Of a DNA stretch of 64,000 nt, positions 1 to 11,165 are shown in pieces. The notes beneath the pieces are model-generated. The model had not been told where the DNA came from, searched no databases, and worked only from the letters and a program-made list of their open reading frames with translations. Position 1 is the stretch's first letter. The number at the start of each line of letters is the position of its first letter. Source of the DNA: Rhizorhabdus dicambivorans (GTDB lineage Bacteria; Pseudomonadota; Alphaproteobacteria; Sphingomonadales; Sphingomonadaceae). The stretch spans positions 4,380,001 to 4,444,000 of the forward strand of contig NZ_CP023449.1 of assembly GCF_002355275.1 (NCBI RefSeq), given 5' to 3'. A program made the translations under genes and the position numbers.

Positions 1-146
<146 letters not shown>

Positions 147-493
147 GCGGCGCGGTGCCGCCAGCAGCCGTCGCGTCCCGCATCGAACCGGCACCAGCCG
201 CTCTCCAAATCGAAGAAAAATGGCAGGCGTAGCGGAGACAGATATCGCTATGAAGTGACCGCTATCATTTTTAAGGAGGATTCCTTATTCCAAACATCTC
301 ATAGTAGAGCCCCCGATGTTGCAAGCGGATTTTCTCTTCCGAGGAGAGAGTAGAGACGCGGGATCGCATACACGATTGCTGGGGCCGATCTGCCCAACCA
401 TTGTCGGCGCGGCACTCCGGAACTGTTAGATTGCGCTCCATCCCATCAAGCAGACGCCGACTTTCAACGGCCATCCAAGAAGAGGGAGGGGAC
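147..493. other. Upstream region of the first TonB receptor; no gene seen
   Basis: About 350 bases between the ferredoxin tail and the receptor start. Short frames here have no recognisable protein sequence. A purine-rich TTAAGGAGGA stands near 271-281 but no convincing gene follows it. The receptor promoter probably lies in this stretch, but I could not define it. Confidence 0.4.
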
Positions 494-2821
<2,328 letters not shown>

Positions 2822-2929
2822 GATCGCCGCATGCTGCGGTGATGCCTGAGCTGCGCCCGCCCCCACCGCCGGAGATGGTCATGGCGGCGGGGCCGGGTGC
2901 GGCAGTCCTCTCCCAAGGAGGCATATTGG

Positions 2930-2972
2930 GGGCCCGACGGGCGGCGCCGGACGGCGACCGATCGTCGGGCCC
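2930..2972. terminator. Strong inverted repeat between convergent genes (possible bidirectional terminator)
   Basis: GGGCCCGACG (2930-2939) pairs perfectly with CGTCGGGCCC (2963-2972) across a 23-base loop and is followed on the plus strand by TTCCTTTC. It sits between the receptor stop (2821) and the stop of the convergent VOC gene (2979), where a transcription stop for both would be expected. Confidence 0.55.
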
Positions 2973-2978
2973 TTCCTT

Positions 2979-3452
2979 TCAGAAGCGGGGTACCGTGTCG
3001 AACAGGCTCATGCCGCCCGCGCCGGGCTGCATATATTCGACGAAATGGCCGAGATCGTCGCGGCGATCGAGATAGACATAGCGCATCAGCCCGCCGAAAT
3101 CACCGCGCACCGGCATTGCCGTGCCCGAGACATCCGCCTCGTCCAGCACCGCATCCCATGCGGCATCGCTGTCAAGCAGGCAGCCGATATGGTGGAGCCG
3201 CAGCCCGCAGCCGGGCGGCAGCATCGCCCGATAGACGTCGTCGGCGCCGCCCGCCGGGGCGATCAACTCAATCTGGACCGGCCCGACGAACGCCAGCGCG
3301 AAATGACAGTGCGCGGTGCCGCACACGGTTTCGATCGGGACATCGCGATTGACCTGCATCCTCGGAACGGCGAAGCGCGCCTCCGCCAGCTTCACGGCGG
3401 CATCGATATCGGCCGTGACATAGGCAGTCTGGAAGATGTTGAACGGACTCAC
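2979..3452 (-). CDS. VOC (glyoxalase/dioxygenase fold) family protein
   Basis: 157 residues with the vicinal-oxygen-chelate pattern: an N-terminal beta-alpha-beta unit beginning FNIFQTAYVTADIDAAV, a central LHHIG carrying a candidate metal-binding His, and a C-terminal YVYLDRRDDLGHFVEYMQ with a candidate Glu ligand. The start is GTG, and its first bases overlap the stop of the upstream amidohydrolase (GTGA), so the two are translationally coupled. VOC enzymes include glyoxalases, extradiol dioxygenases and epimerases; the sequence does not tell which. Probably cytoplasmic, no signal peptide. Confidence 0.75.
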   Translation of the reverse strand: MSPFNIFQTAYVTADIDAAVKLAEARFAVPRMQVNRDVPIETVCGTAHCHFALAFVGPVQIELIAPAGGADDVYRAMLPPGCGLRLHHIGCLLDSDAAWDAVLDEADVSGTAMPVRGDFGGLMRYVYLDRRDDLGHFVEYMQPGAGGMSLFDTVPRF

Positions 3453-4681
3453 GCCGCCAATCCCGGCGCCTTGTGCAGCAGGCCGCCCCTGACGATGGCC
3501 AGCAGCCGGTCGTGCTGGGCAAGCAGCCCGGGATCGGCCAGCGGATCGCCCTCGACCAGCAGCAGATCGGCGGGTGCCCCCTCGGCGATCCGACCCGCGC
3601 CCTGGCCCATCAGATCGCCGCCATGCAGGGTCGCGGCAGTCAGCGCCTCGCGCGGCGAATAGCCGAGATAGGTGACGAAATGCTCCACGTCGCGAGCGTT
3701 GGTGCCATTGGGCTGCCAGGCGAGGCCATAATCGCCGCCAATCACGGCACGCACTCCCCGCCGCCGCAGCGCGCCATGCGTCTCGATATTGGCGGCCATC
3801 GCCGCCTCTACTCCCATCCGGTCGAGCGTCGCCCGGTCGAACGGGCTGTCATGGAGCAGGCTGTGATAATAGCCGATCGTCGGCGCGACGAATACGCGGT
3901 CACGGGCCGCCTCGAGCATGTCGAGCGCCTCCTGGTCGGCGAAATCGGCATGGTTGATCAGGGTCGCCCCGGCGCGCAGCGCCCGCTTGATCGATTCCGC
4001 CGAGCGGGCGTGCGCGCTGATCGGCAGGCCGAGCGCCGCCGCGGCCTCGCCGATCGCCTGCATCTCATCCTCGGCCAGGGTGGTGGTGCGCCCCGACGGA
4101 CGCGGGAAGAAATCGTCGCCCGAGACATTGACCTTCACGATATCGACGCCCTCGCGATAGCCGATCCGCACGGCGCGGCGGCACGCCTCGGGCCCGTCGA
4201 CCACCATCGCCGCGACGTCACGCCCCTGGTGGAACTGCGTCGTGTCGTTGAGACCGCCTGTTGCGGTGAGGGTGGGTGTCGAGGCCATCAGGCGCGGACC
4301 GGGGATGCGTCCGGCCTCGATCTCGTTGCGGATCACGACCTCCGACCGCAGCTTGGGCGACCCCGCCCCGACCACCCCGGTGAACCCGGCGTCTAGCAGG
4401 GTGCGGACATTGTGCATCGTGATCAGCACCGTCTCCTCGGGCGGCGTGTCCTCGATCTGATAGGCATAGGTGACGACGGGAAAGCTGAGATGGCCATGCG
4501 CGTCGACCATTCCCGGGATGAGCGTCGCCCCGGCACCATCGATGCGCCGCGCGCCTTCGCACCACCCGGCAGGGATCGTCCCCAGCGCGACGATCGCCCC
4601 GTGCTCGATCAGCACATCGGCAGCGAAGGCTGCGTCGGCAAGCCCGTCCCAGACCTTCGCGCCCGCAATCAACAGCTTCAT
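3449..4681 (-). CDS. Imidazolonepropionase-like metal-dependent amidohydrolase
   Basis: 410 residues from ATG 4681, which has GGGAGAGG eight bases upstream; an earlier in-frame start lacks this signal. The order of motifs is that of the amidohydrolase superfamily: N-terminal beta-sandwich MKLLIAGAKVWDG, DAHGHLS for the first two metal ligands, VDIVKVNVSGD with the likely bridging Lys, ISAHARS and INHADF for further His ligands, IGGDYG for the catalytic Asp, and a C-terminal ADLLLVEGDPL strand. It would hydrolyse a C-N, amide or lactone-like bond in the cytoplasm; the substrate cannot be read. It is the first gene of a two-gene unit with the VOC gene. Confidence 0.85.
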   Translation of the reverse strand: MKLLIAGAKVWDGLADAAFAADVLIEHGAIVALGTIPAGWCEGARRIDGAGATLIPGMVDAHGHLSFPVVTYAYQIEDTPPEETVLITMHNVRTLLDAGFTGVVGAGSPKLRSEVVIRNEIEAGRIPGPRLMASTPTLTATGGLNDTTQFHQGRDVAAMVVDGPEACRRAVRIGYREGVDIVKVNVSGDDFFPRPSGRTTTLAEDEMQAIGEAAAALGLPISAHARSAESIKRALRAGATLINHADFADQEALDMLEAARDRVFVAPTIGYYHSLLHDSPFDRATLDRMGVEAAMAANIETHGALRRRGVRAVIGGDYGLAWQPNGTNARDVEHFVTYLGYSPREALTAATLHGGDLMGQGAGRIAEGAPADLLLVEGDPLADPGLLAQHDRLLAIVRGGLLHKAPGLAA

Positions 4682-4939
4682 CGGTCCTCTCCCGTACAAC
4701 CGGCGCGACCCTATCATGCCGGGGCGGGAAGGCAGCGGGATTGGGCATCACGCCCCATCTCATCGCCTATCTGATCAGCGGAAACGGGCCCGGCCGGCCG
4801 GGGCGTCAGCGGGTCAGCGCCCGCCTCGACCGGCAGCGGATCGGGAGCAAGGCGGGGCCGACGCGGGCCGGCGCCCTGCCCTCGGTGCCGTGGCACAACC
4901 CACAGCCTCGATTTCTATATCGAAGATTTCCTCGCCTGG

Positions 4940-5263
4940 TCAGAAGCCCTGCACTTCGGGCAATCTTACAACCATCCCGTCAAGCTCGGCGCGGATATTG
5001 ATTTGACAACTCAGCCGGCTTTCAGCGCGGCGGTCCTCAACCATCTCAAGCAATTCGCGCTCAGTCGGTCCGGCCTCGCCCGCCACCGCAGTCCAGTCCC
5101 GGTCGATATAGATATGGCAGGTTGCGCACGCTCCCGCACCGCCGCACTCCGCTTCGATGCCGGGCACGTCATTGTCCAACGCCACTTCCATGACAGTGTA
5201 GCCGTCATCGGCCTCGACCGGGTGCTCGGTTCCATCGAATTCAACGAACGTAATTCTTGCCAT
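4940..5263 (-). CDS. 2Fe-2S ferredoxin (adrenodoxin type)
   Basis: 107 residues from ATG 5263 (MARITFVEFDG); the frame runs further upstream but without ferredoxin sequence. The cluster-binding cysteines are in ECGGAGACATCHIY (C-x5-C-x2-C pattern) and RLSCQINI. It should deliver single electrons to the Rieske oxygenases encoded elsewhere in this window, since no reductase or ferredoxin gene adjoins those oxygenases. It lies downstream of the D-aminoacylase-like gene and an SDR remnant on the same strand. Paralogue of the partial ferredoxin at the left window edge. Confidence 0.93.
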   Translation of the reverse strand: MARITFVEFDGTEHPVEADDGYTVMEVALDNDVPGIEAECGGAGACATCHIYIDRDWTAVAGEAGPTERELLEMVEDRRAESRLSCQINIRAELDGMVVRLPEVQGF

Positions 5264-5340
5264 GTCGCGATTCTCTACTTGTATCGAAGCAGCGTCAGCC
5301 GAAGGACCGGCCAGCACCTTGCGATCGGTTCTTGTGGGCG

Positions 5341-5523
5341 TCAGGGCATTGCCGCCATGATCGTGTCGAAACGCCCTTCGACCATCGGGATCAGCGTCCG
5401 GTTGTCTTGCGTCAACGGCACGAAATAAGGCGCGTTCGCAATGACGGCGTCGCGGCCCCCCAATCCCAACTCGTCCGGATCCGGCGCTCCGGCTTGGTCG
5501 GACAATCCAGCGGGAGGCACCCC
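5341..5523 (-). pseudogene. Relic: C-terminal end of a short-chain dehydrogenase
   Basis: The last ~60 codons of an SDR survive with an intact stop. RDAVIANAPYFVPLT and EGRFDTIMAAMP match RDAVIANALYSIPLT and QARFDAIMKAMP at the end of the intact SDR at 26388-27179. The Rossmann part (GxxxGxG, NNAG, YxxxK) is gone. As in the intact copy, the fragment lies directly downstream of a D-aminoacylase-like gene on the same strand, so it is what is left of a duplicated amidohydrolase-SDR pair. Confidence 0.8.
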
Positions 5524-5542
5524 AAGGGACCAAAGTTCAGTT

Positions 5543-7231
5543 TCATGCCTGGCGACGCAACAGCTTGCCCGGCAGGGCGCCGGTGTGCGCCCCGCGTTCG
5601 ATGGTGACCTCGCCCCCGACAATCGTCGCGAGCATTCCATCGGCCCGTGATTCTAGCCGGGGCGCTCCGGTCGGCAGGTCATGGAGCAGGACCGGCAGCG
5701 TCGGGGTAATTCGACCCGGATCGAAGATATTGATATCTGCCGCCAGACCCTCGCGAAGCAAGCCACGGTCGGTGAAGCCCCAGGCCTGGGCGGGCGCGAG
5801 CGTCACCATACGCACCGCTTCTTCAAGCGTGAACTCCTGCCGCTGACGCACCCAGTGCGACAACAGATAGGTCTGCAGCGAACATTCCTGCTGCGTGACA
5901 TGGGCGCCAGCGTCCGAGAAGGTCATCACGCAATGGGGATGGCGCATCGCATCGATCAGCGCCTTGTCATCCCAGCGCATCCCAGGCTGGTAGAAGAATT
6001 GCTGCAGGTCGGTCTCGACCGCGAGATCGATGAACAGCTCGATTGGGTCCACGCCGCGTTGCGCGGCCATATCATGCATCGTCGGATTGGGCGGCAGTGC
6101 ATTCTGCCACACCACCATTTGCTCGAAGTCCGGTGGCTTGGGAATGTCGGCGGCCGCCGACGTTGGAAAAACCGCGTGCTTCGCCGAGTTCACCAGTGCG
6201 GAGCGCAGCGCGGGATCCTTGAGCGCCTGACGTTGCTGCTCCAAAGGCAGCGAACGAACCTTCTTCCACTCGGGTATCCAGTCATAGGGCGTCTGCGTCA
6301 GAAAGGACCACAGCAGGTAGATGCCGCGGCTGTGCGACTGGCCGATCAGCTTACCGCCGGCGGCCGCCGCGCGATCCAGCAGGGGCAACTCCTCGGCGGT
6401 CACTTCCGGCAGCGGGATCAGACCCCAGGTGATCGTCGCGCCGCTGGCGACGGACAATTGCAGCAATTCCTCATGGAAGCGGCGGCGCACGTCCAATTCG
6501 CCAAAGCGCGACGCACTTGGCGGAGCCAGCTCGAACATTCTCCGGCCGAATTTTCCCATCGCCATGACAAGGCTGCGAACCTCGCCCCAGTCGGCAAGGC
6601 GCGATGCGACGGGGCGGTCGTCGGACGTCAGATGCCCCTCCCCGCGCGAAGTCGTAAAACCGATTGCCCCCGCCGCCAGCGCGTCCTCCAACTCACGCCG
6701 CATGAGCGCGAGTTCGTCGTCATTCGATGTCCGCTCGAATGCGTCCTCGCCCATGACGAATGTCCGCAGCGCGGAATGGCCAATATTCGCCGCATAGTTG
6801 ATCCCCTTGGGGAGGGTATCGACCACATCCAGATATTCGCGAAAGGTCGTCCAGCGCCAGTCGATGCCGGCCTCCATCGCCGCGCACGAAATATCTTCGG
6901 CGCGCTCGAGATTCCGCACGACCAGCGCGCGCCGCGCCTTGGAGCTGGGCGCGAGCGTGAAGCCGCAGTTGCCCATCACGGCCGTGGTGATCCCCTGCCA
7001 GCAGGAAGACGAGCCGAGGGGGTCCCAATGCATCTGCGCGTCAAGGTGCGTGTGCCCGTCGATGAAGCCCGGCGTCACGACATGGCCATCGGCGTTCAGC
7101 TCACGCCTGGCCACGCCGGAAATAGTGCCGACCTGGGCGATGCGGCCGTCCTGGACCGCCACGTCGGCGTGATAGCCCGGCCGCCCCGAGCCATCGACCA
7201 CCGTCCCGCCGCGAATGATGAGGTCGTACAT
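5543..7231 (-). CDS. N-acyl-D-amino-acid deacylase family amidohydrolase
   Basis: 562 residues. Motifs in order: beta-sandwich start MYDLIIRGGTVVDGSG, GFIDGHTHLDAQ (His60/His62 metal ligands), MGNCGFTLAP (Cys89, matching the metal-binding Cys of D-aminoacylases), GQSHSRG (His ligand), FSDAGAHV (catalytic Asp) and a C-terminal GLAADINIFDP. D-aminoacylases remove acyl groups from N-acyl-D-amino acids, but this subfamily sits in catabolic clusters and may act on another amide, lactone or carbamoyl compound. A close paralogue lies at 27214-28896. The gene is transcribed away from the IclR gene that precedes it on the same strand, 95 bases upstream, which is a candidate regulator. Confidence 0.88.
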   Translation of the reverse strand: MYDLIIRGGTVVDGSGRPGYHADVAVQDGRIAQVGTISGVARRELNADGHVVTPGFIDGHTHLDAQMHWDPLGSSSCWQGITTAVMGNCGFTLAPSSKARRALVVRNLERAEDISCAAMEAGIDWRWTTFREYLDVVDTLPKGINYAANIGHSALRTFVMGEDAFERTSNDDELALMRRELEDALAAGAIGFTTSRGEGHLTSDDRPVASRLADWGEVRSLVMAMGKFGRRMFELAPPSASRFGELDVRRRFHEELLQLSVASGATITWGLIPLPEVTAEELPLLDRAAAAGGKLIGQSHSRGIYLLWSFLTQTPYDWIPEWKKVRSLPLEQQRQALKDPALRSALVNSAKHAVFPTSAAADIPKPPDFEQMVVWQNALPPNPTMHDMAAQRGVDPIELFIDLAVETDLQQFFYQPGMRWDDKALIDAMRHPHCVMTFSDAGAHVTQQECSLQTYLLSHWVRQRQEFTLEEAVRMVTLAPAQAWGFTDRGLLREGLAADINIFDPGRITPTLPVLLHDLPTGAPRLESRADGMLATIVGGEVTIERGAHTGALPGKLLRRQA

Positions 7232-7326
7232 CTAAGCTCCGTTTCCTTCCTGGTCGATCGGGGCAATCCTGCAGGCTGCTTGACGGCCAGACCGGCCCGA
7301 CACGCATCCTGCCGCCGTCCGCGTGT

Positions 7327-8118
7327 TCAGGCCCGTGCCTGGGAGGCGAGATCGCGCAATATTTCGGCGTAATTCAGCATTTCCGCCTCCGCCATCGCGC
7401 CCCGCTGCTCGATGCCGACCGCCAGCCATTGCTCCTTGCGATCGAGCGTCACCGCGACTCCGGTCCACGAACTGTCGGCACCCTCGCCAGCAAACCAGCC
7501 GCGCTGCCGGCCCAACTGCAACTCAGCGAGCAGCGCTGGCGCCTGAACGAGTGGCTCGTGCTCCGCGCGCTCTCCGTTGATGCGCCAGGTCAGCTGCGAG
7601 ACGTGCTTGTCATCATGCCGTGCGAGAAGCGCCTTGCCGAGAGCCGTGCGCGCGAGCGCGCAATGCCGCCCGACATGGATGCACTCGCCCTCTCCCGCCC
7701 CCCTTTGCGGCCGGTTCACATAGATATATTGCGCGTGCAAACCATTGATGGTTCCAATAACGACCGTTTGGCCGGTCCGCAGCGCGACCGCGTCGGCATG
7801 CATCAACAGTTCACCCTGGCGCACGATCGTTGGATCGACCCAGTTGCCGAGCAGCGACACGCGGCGCGTGGGATAGTAGGTCCGCCGATGGCGATCGTTC
7901 TGAAGATAGCCGAGATGAACCAGGCTGCGCAGCAGAACCGAGGTGCTGGATTGCGGACACCCAAGCGCCCGCGAGATTTCGGAAACGCACGCCTCGCGCT
8001 GCACCGCATCGAAATATTCGAGGATCTGTAACGCCCGGCCCGCCGACTTGACGACCGAGGCATCGGCAACCGCAGTTCGCGGCGGTACCGAGGCAGGGAC
8101 TGCGTGAGCCTTTGCCAT
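7327..8118 (-). CDS. IclR-family transcriptional regulator (copy 1)
   Basis: 263 residues. An N-terminal winged helix (VVKSAGRALQILEYFD, then SEISRALGCPQSSTSVLLRSL) is followed by an IclR effector-binding domain (TALGKALLA, WFAGEGADSSWTGVAVTL). ATG 8118 has GGAGAGGAGAG upstream. IclR proteins bind small aromatic or carboxylic effectors and repress or activate catabolic operons; the downstream amidohydrolase on the same strand is a likely target. The protein is a clear paralogue of the one at 48324-49124 (both share CVSEISRAL and PTRR), and both genes have the same promoter element. Confidence 0.93.
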   Translation of the reverse strand: MAKAHAVPASVPPRTAVADASVVKSAGRALQILEYFDAVQREACVSEISRALGCPQSSTSVLLRSLVHLGYLQNDRHRRTYYPTRRVSLLGNWVDPTIVRQGELLMHADAVALRTGQTVVIGTINGLHAQYIYVNRPQRGAGEGECIHVGRHCALARTALGKALLARHDDKHVSQLTWRINGERAEHEPLVQAPALLAELQLGRQRGWFAGEGADSSWTGVAVTLDRKEQWLAVGIEQRGAMAEAEMLNYAEILRDLASQARA

Positions 8119-8160
8119 GAAGCTCTCCTCTCCAACCGACTAGGCGCCGTTTGATTCGAA

Positions 8161-8195
8161 AAAAAACCTACTCGTTAGAATGTTCGCTGTAAAGT
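8161..8195 (-). promoter_or_regulatory. Candidate promoter of IclR copy 1
   Basis: On the minus strand the 35-base block reads as a -35 TTTACA (8188-8193), a 17-base spacer and a -10-like TAGGTT (8165-8170), 47 bases before the start codon. The block is nearly the same in front of the second IclR gene (49165-49199) while flanking bases differ, so it is under selection. CATTCTAACG in the spacer could be part of an autoregulatory site. Confidence 0.55.
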
Positions 8196-8369
8196 ATCGT
8201 TTTCCGGTCGCATCGGCTCATCTTGTGTAGCGGTAGATGGGCGAAGCCTGAGGTCGACAACTGCTGCTACAGCAAGCATCGATGCGGCGGCTCGTGGCCC
8301 GCAACTCCGCTGAGGAGCCACTGCACCATCACCAGCGACCTCGAAGTCAATGCCCGCGCGGCGGCAGGC

Positions 8370-9041
8370 TCAGCTTTGTGTCAAACCCCGTACGCAGTAG
8401 TCGGCGAGCGCAGCGGCAATCTGTTCCACCGCATCGAGCGGATCATCGCGATCCTCTTCATACCAATTCGCCACATAATTGAGGGCACCGAGCAGCGGCT
8501 TACTGGCGAACCGAGGCTCCACCGGTCGAAACTCGCCCGCCTCCACTCCTTTCGCGATCACTCGGACGAACAGGTCCTCATACTCGTCGCGGAGCTCATT
8601 CACCCGCTGGCGGGCGGCCTCCTGATAGGGAGCCGACACGGACAGCAGAAAGCGGTTGAGACCGAGCATCGTGGCCTTCTGGTAGTTGATCCTGGTCATA
8701 ACCTCGATCGCATGCGCGAAGCACATCTCCCGAACGCGCTGCACGGGACCGAGGTCTGGCCGGGCTGCTATGCTGCCGACGCGATCGATCAAGATTCGAA
8801 GGGATTCAAGATGGAGGTCGAGAAATATATCCGCCTTGGACCTATAATAATGATAGATCCTGCCCTTGCTCGCACCGAGCACATCCGCGACATCATCAAT
8901 GGATGTTGCCTCGAATCCGCGTGCGTTGAACGCAATTGCTGCCGCCTTGAGGATATCCGCGCGAGCCTCATCGGACGCACCTGGCCGATCGACCAGAAGT
9001 GATGGTACGTTGCTTGCACCAGAATTCGCCGGTTCAGTCAT
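8370..9041 (-). CDS. TetR-family transcriptional regulator
   Basis: 223 residues with a TetR N-terminal DNA-binding domain: RADILKAAAIAFNARG, TSIDDVADVLGASKG and the recognition-helix end IYHYYRSKADIF. The C-terminal ligand domain contains NYQKATMLGLNRFLLS and KPLLGALNYVANWYEED. It is transcribed divergently from the TetR gene at 9315, and the 273 bases between them hold palindromes that could be operators. A paralogue of the same length and orientation lies at 49477-50148. Members of this group often control acyl-CoA or aromatic catabolism; the ligand is unknown. Confidence 0.92.
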   Translation of the reverse strand: MTEPANSGASNVPSLLVDRPGASDEARADILKAAAIAFNARGFEATSIDDVADVLGASKGRIYHYYRSKADIFLDLHLESLRILIDRVGSIAARPDLGPVQRVREMCFAHAIEVMTRINYQKATMLGLNRFLLSVSAPYQEAARQRVNELRDEYEDLFVRVIAKGVEAGEFRPVEPRFASKPLLGALNYVANWYEEDRDDPLDAVEQIAAALADYCVRGLTQS

Positions 9042-9124
9042 GATTTAGTGACAGACCCCTGATCCTGCCCAGGATATGCTTTTCACCCGCCGCGTCAATT
9101 CGCGGCCCCTATCCTTGCGTGCGC

Positions 9125-9139
9125 GCAAATGCAATTTGC
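9125..9139. promoter_or_regulatory. Perfect inverted repeat GCAAAT-GCA-ATTTGC, candidate TetR operator
   Basis: A 15-base perfect palindrome with a 3-base centre lies in the intergenic region between the two divergent TetR genes, 84 bases before the start of the left one. A second inverted repeat, AGCGC-GGA-GCGCT, is at 9162-9174. Size and position fit TetR operators, but no second copy confirms the binding protein. Confidence 0.45.
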
Positions 9140-9314
9140 CACATCCGTGATGGGTGAACATAGCGCGGAGCGCTTTGGGACCAGATCGGCATCGCCCGGC
9201 TGCAACATCGGTTGCATGCAGGCAACGCCCCATTTAGGAAATCCGCCCTCAACCTGGTTCAAAGCGCCGCGATGCGCGTCTTCGATGCCGTCCCAATGGA
9301 TGCCTGGAGTGACT

Positions 9315-10058
9315 ATGCGATCTCCTGCCTCACGCAAGAAAAAGCCTGCGCTGACACCGCTCTGGGAATCAGAAGCGCGATCGAGCCCCAAGATGGAAGG
9401 ACGGGCGCTCGTACTCGAAGCAGCCGCCACCGCCTTTTATGAGCGTGGCTACGCAGGCACCACGTTGGATCATGTGGCCACGATTTTGGGGACGACCAAG
9501 GGCCAAATCTATCACTATTACCGGAGCAAGCTGGATTTATACTTCGACGTGGCGGTCGGCGCCTTTTTCATGATCAACGAACGGATCTATCCGCTCGCAG
9601 AAGCGAAGGGGGTGCCTGCCGCCCAGCGGCTGCACGACGTGTTCCGCGCGTTCGCGACGGAGCTCATGGAACACTATCCGTTTCACCGCGTGGCGCTGGA
9701 GGCGACTCAGTTCAAGTTGATTGGCCGTGGATCAGCGGCGCAGGAGCGGCCGCTCGCGCGGATCAATGCACTGCGTAAGCAGCTCGAAATTCTAATCAAT
9801 GCGTTGATCGAGGAAGCGGCGGCCGACGGCGTTTGCCAGATCCCTTCGATCCAACTTGCGATGAGAGGCGGGCTGGGATCGCTCGCCTGGCTGATCGTGT
9901 GGTTCGACCCGAAGCAATCGAACAGCGCCGAAGAGCGCGATGCCATCGCAATGCGGATCGCCGACTTCGTCGTTGCCGGGCTCGGTTGCCGGAGCAGCGC
10001 CCTCACAAACTCGTTCGCGGCAGAAACTGCAGCGCCGCCGGCGGCGCATCGAGGATGA
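9315..10058 (+). CDS. TetR-family transcriptional regulator
   Basis: 247 residues from ATG 9315; the frame extends upstream but the chosen start matches the paralogue at 50380, whose N-terminus has the same RKKxxALxPLWESE sequence. The HTH is GRALVLEAAATAFYERGY, TTLDHVATILGTTKG and QIYHYYRSKLDLY. An extended basic N-terminal arm of about 30 residues before the HTH is shared by both copies and is unusual for TetR proteins. It is divergent from the TetR gene at 8370. Its 3' end overlaps the convergent Cys-rich frame at 10003 by 56 bases. Confidence 0.9.
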   Translation: MRSPASRKKKPALTPLWESEARSSPKMEGRALVLEAAATAFYERGYAGTTLDHVATILGTTKGQIYHYYRSKLDLYFDVAVGAFFMINERIYPLAEAKGVPAAQRLHDVFRAFATELMEHYPFHRVALEATQFKLIGRGSAAQERPLARINALRKQLEILINALIEEAAADGVCQIPSIQLAMRGGLGSLAWLIVWFDPKQSNSAEERDAIAMRIADFVVAGLGCRSSALTNSFAAETAAPPAAHRG

Positions 10059-10548
10059 CGCCGCAACCTGCCTTGCACGCCCATCGGCCATTGTCGGCGC
10101 CATAGCCGCCTTCGAGTTGCCACCATCCTTGATTGTGCCGGCAGCACGCATCGCACACGCACAGCTGCCGCTCGCCACAGGCATGAACGCCTGTCCCGCC
10201 ACATTTGACACATTGCCGATCGGCGTTCATCGCGGCGCTGACAAGCGCGTCCTGGCGTGGCTCCGGGCGCCGATGCGCCAGCACGACAGCTTCCGGATCG
10301 ATACCCTTGCCTGCCGGCATCTCGATTTCGGGGCCCAACAGCGCATAATAGCTGTTGCGAGTCTCCGCGATCTTGAAACTTCCATGCTCCGTGATTTGGA
10401 TGATCCCGGAGGTATGGAGCACATTGCCGGAGAATTCCGGATGCGAAAGATGGACGATGCAGTCACCCCAAATGACCGGCAAGGCGCCATGACGGGCTTG
10501 CCGGACCCGCATCCAGGTGCGGAAAATCCCATTAAGCTGCTTCGTCAT
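10003..10548 (-). CDS. Cysteine-rich protein of unknown function
   Basis: A frame of about 181 residues from ATG 10548. I do not recognise the family. The N-terminal half is rich in aromatic residues (MTKQLNGIFRTWMRVR, PVIWGDCIVHLSH). The C-terminal half has a DnaJ-like run of cysteines: CVKCGGTGVHACGE, CVCDACCRH and CKAGCG, suggesting one or two zinc sites. It begins 36 bases after the nitroreductase stop on the same strand, so it could be the last gene of that unit. No convincing ribosome-binding site is visible, and the 3' end overlaps the convergent TetR gene. Confidence 0.5.
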   Translation of the reverse strand: MTKQLNGIFRTWMRVRQARHGALPVIWGDCIVHLSHPEFSGNVLHTSGIIQITEHGSFKIAETRNSYYALLGPEIEMPAGKGIDPEAVVLAHRRPEPRQDALVSAAMNADRQCVKCGGTGVHACGERQLCVCDACCRHNQGWWQLEGGYGADNGRWACKAGCGVILDAPPAALQFLPRTSL

Positions 10549-10583
10549 CTCATCGCGGCATATCTGGATGCCCACCGGGTGCG

Positions 10584-11165
10584 CTAAGCTGCCCGATCCC
10601 GCTGATATTCGACGACGTCCTCAAGCGTGGCCCGCGGCAGCGGTGAGCGCTGCTGCTCGGTGCCGATATAGAAGATGCCGACAACCGAATCCTCGTCCGC
10701 CAAGCCTAATCCGGCGCGCACGGCCGGATGATATGCAGCCGCCCCGGTCTTCCATGCGACGCCGAAACCGAGTGCGTTGGCCGCCAGCATGAGGTGCGCT
10801 CCGGCAGCAGCCACTGCTGCCTGTTGCTCGACGACCGGCACCTTGTGTCCGATAACCGGCTTGCAGACGAGCGCAACAACCGTGGGCGCCCGCAACGCCT
10901 TCTCGCGCGCCTTTTCGAGTTCCGCCGCTTCAGCCCCCGGCTTGTCGGCCTGCACCTGGGCTGCCATCAGATCGCCCAACCGCTCTCGGCCGGCGCCTTC
11001 GAACACGATGAACCGCCACGGCCGCAGCCGCCCGTGATCGGCCGCTGTCACGGCCGCCGAGAGGATCTGCTCCAACTGGGTACCGGACGGCCCGGGCTCA
11101 GCAAACTTGAGCGCGGATGCCCGGCGCAGCAGAAGATCGACGACCTCGTTCGGAGTGCCGCTCAT
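10584..11165 (-). CDS. Nitroreductase-family FMN oxidoreductase (YdjA-like)
   Basis: 193 residues. LLLRRASALKFAEPGPS followed by ADHGRLRPWRFIVFEG is the FMN-binding start of the short YdjA-type nitroreductases; ANALGFGVAWKTGAAAYHP is the central dimer/FMN segment and GIFYIGT the C-terminal strand. Such enzymes reduce nitro groups, quinones or unsaturated rings with NAD(P)H. The start codon overlaps the stop of the preceding truncated frame (ATGA at 11162-11165), so it was once translationally coupled to a gene that is now broken. Confidence 0.85.
   Translation of the reverse strand: MSGTPNEVVDLLLRRASALKFAEPGPSGTQLEQILSAAVTAADHGRLRPWRFIVFEGAGRERLGDLMAAQVQADKPGAEAAELEKAREKALRAPTVVALVCKPVIGHKVPVVEQQAAVAAAGAHLMLAANALGFGVAWKTGAAAYHPAVRAGLGLADEDSVVGIFYIGTEQQRSPLPRATLEDVVEYQRDRAA

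Noticed and set aside
5681-7372. 563-codon plus-strand frame opposite the D-aminoacylase-like gene
   Set aside because: Shadow frame; the minus strand encodes a full amidohydrolase with all metal motifs.
8223-9002. Plus-strand frame of 259 codons opposite the TetR gene
   Set aside because: The minus strand has an unambiguous TetR HTH; the plus frame is its shadow.
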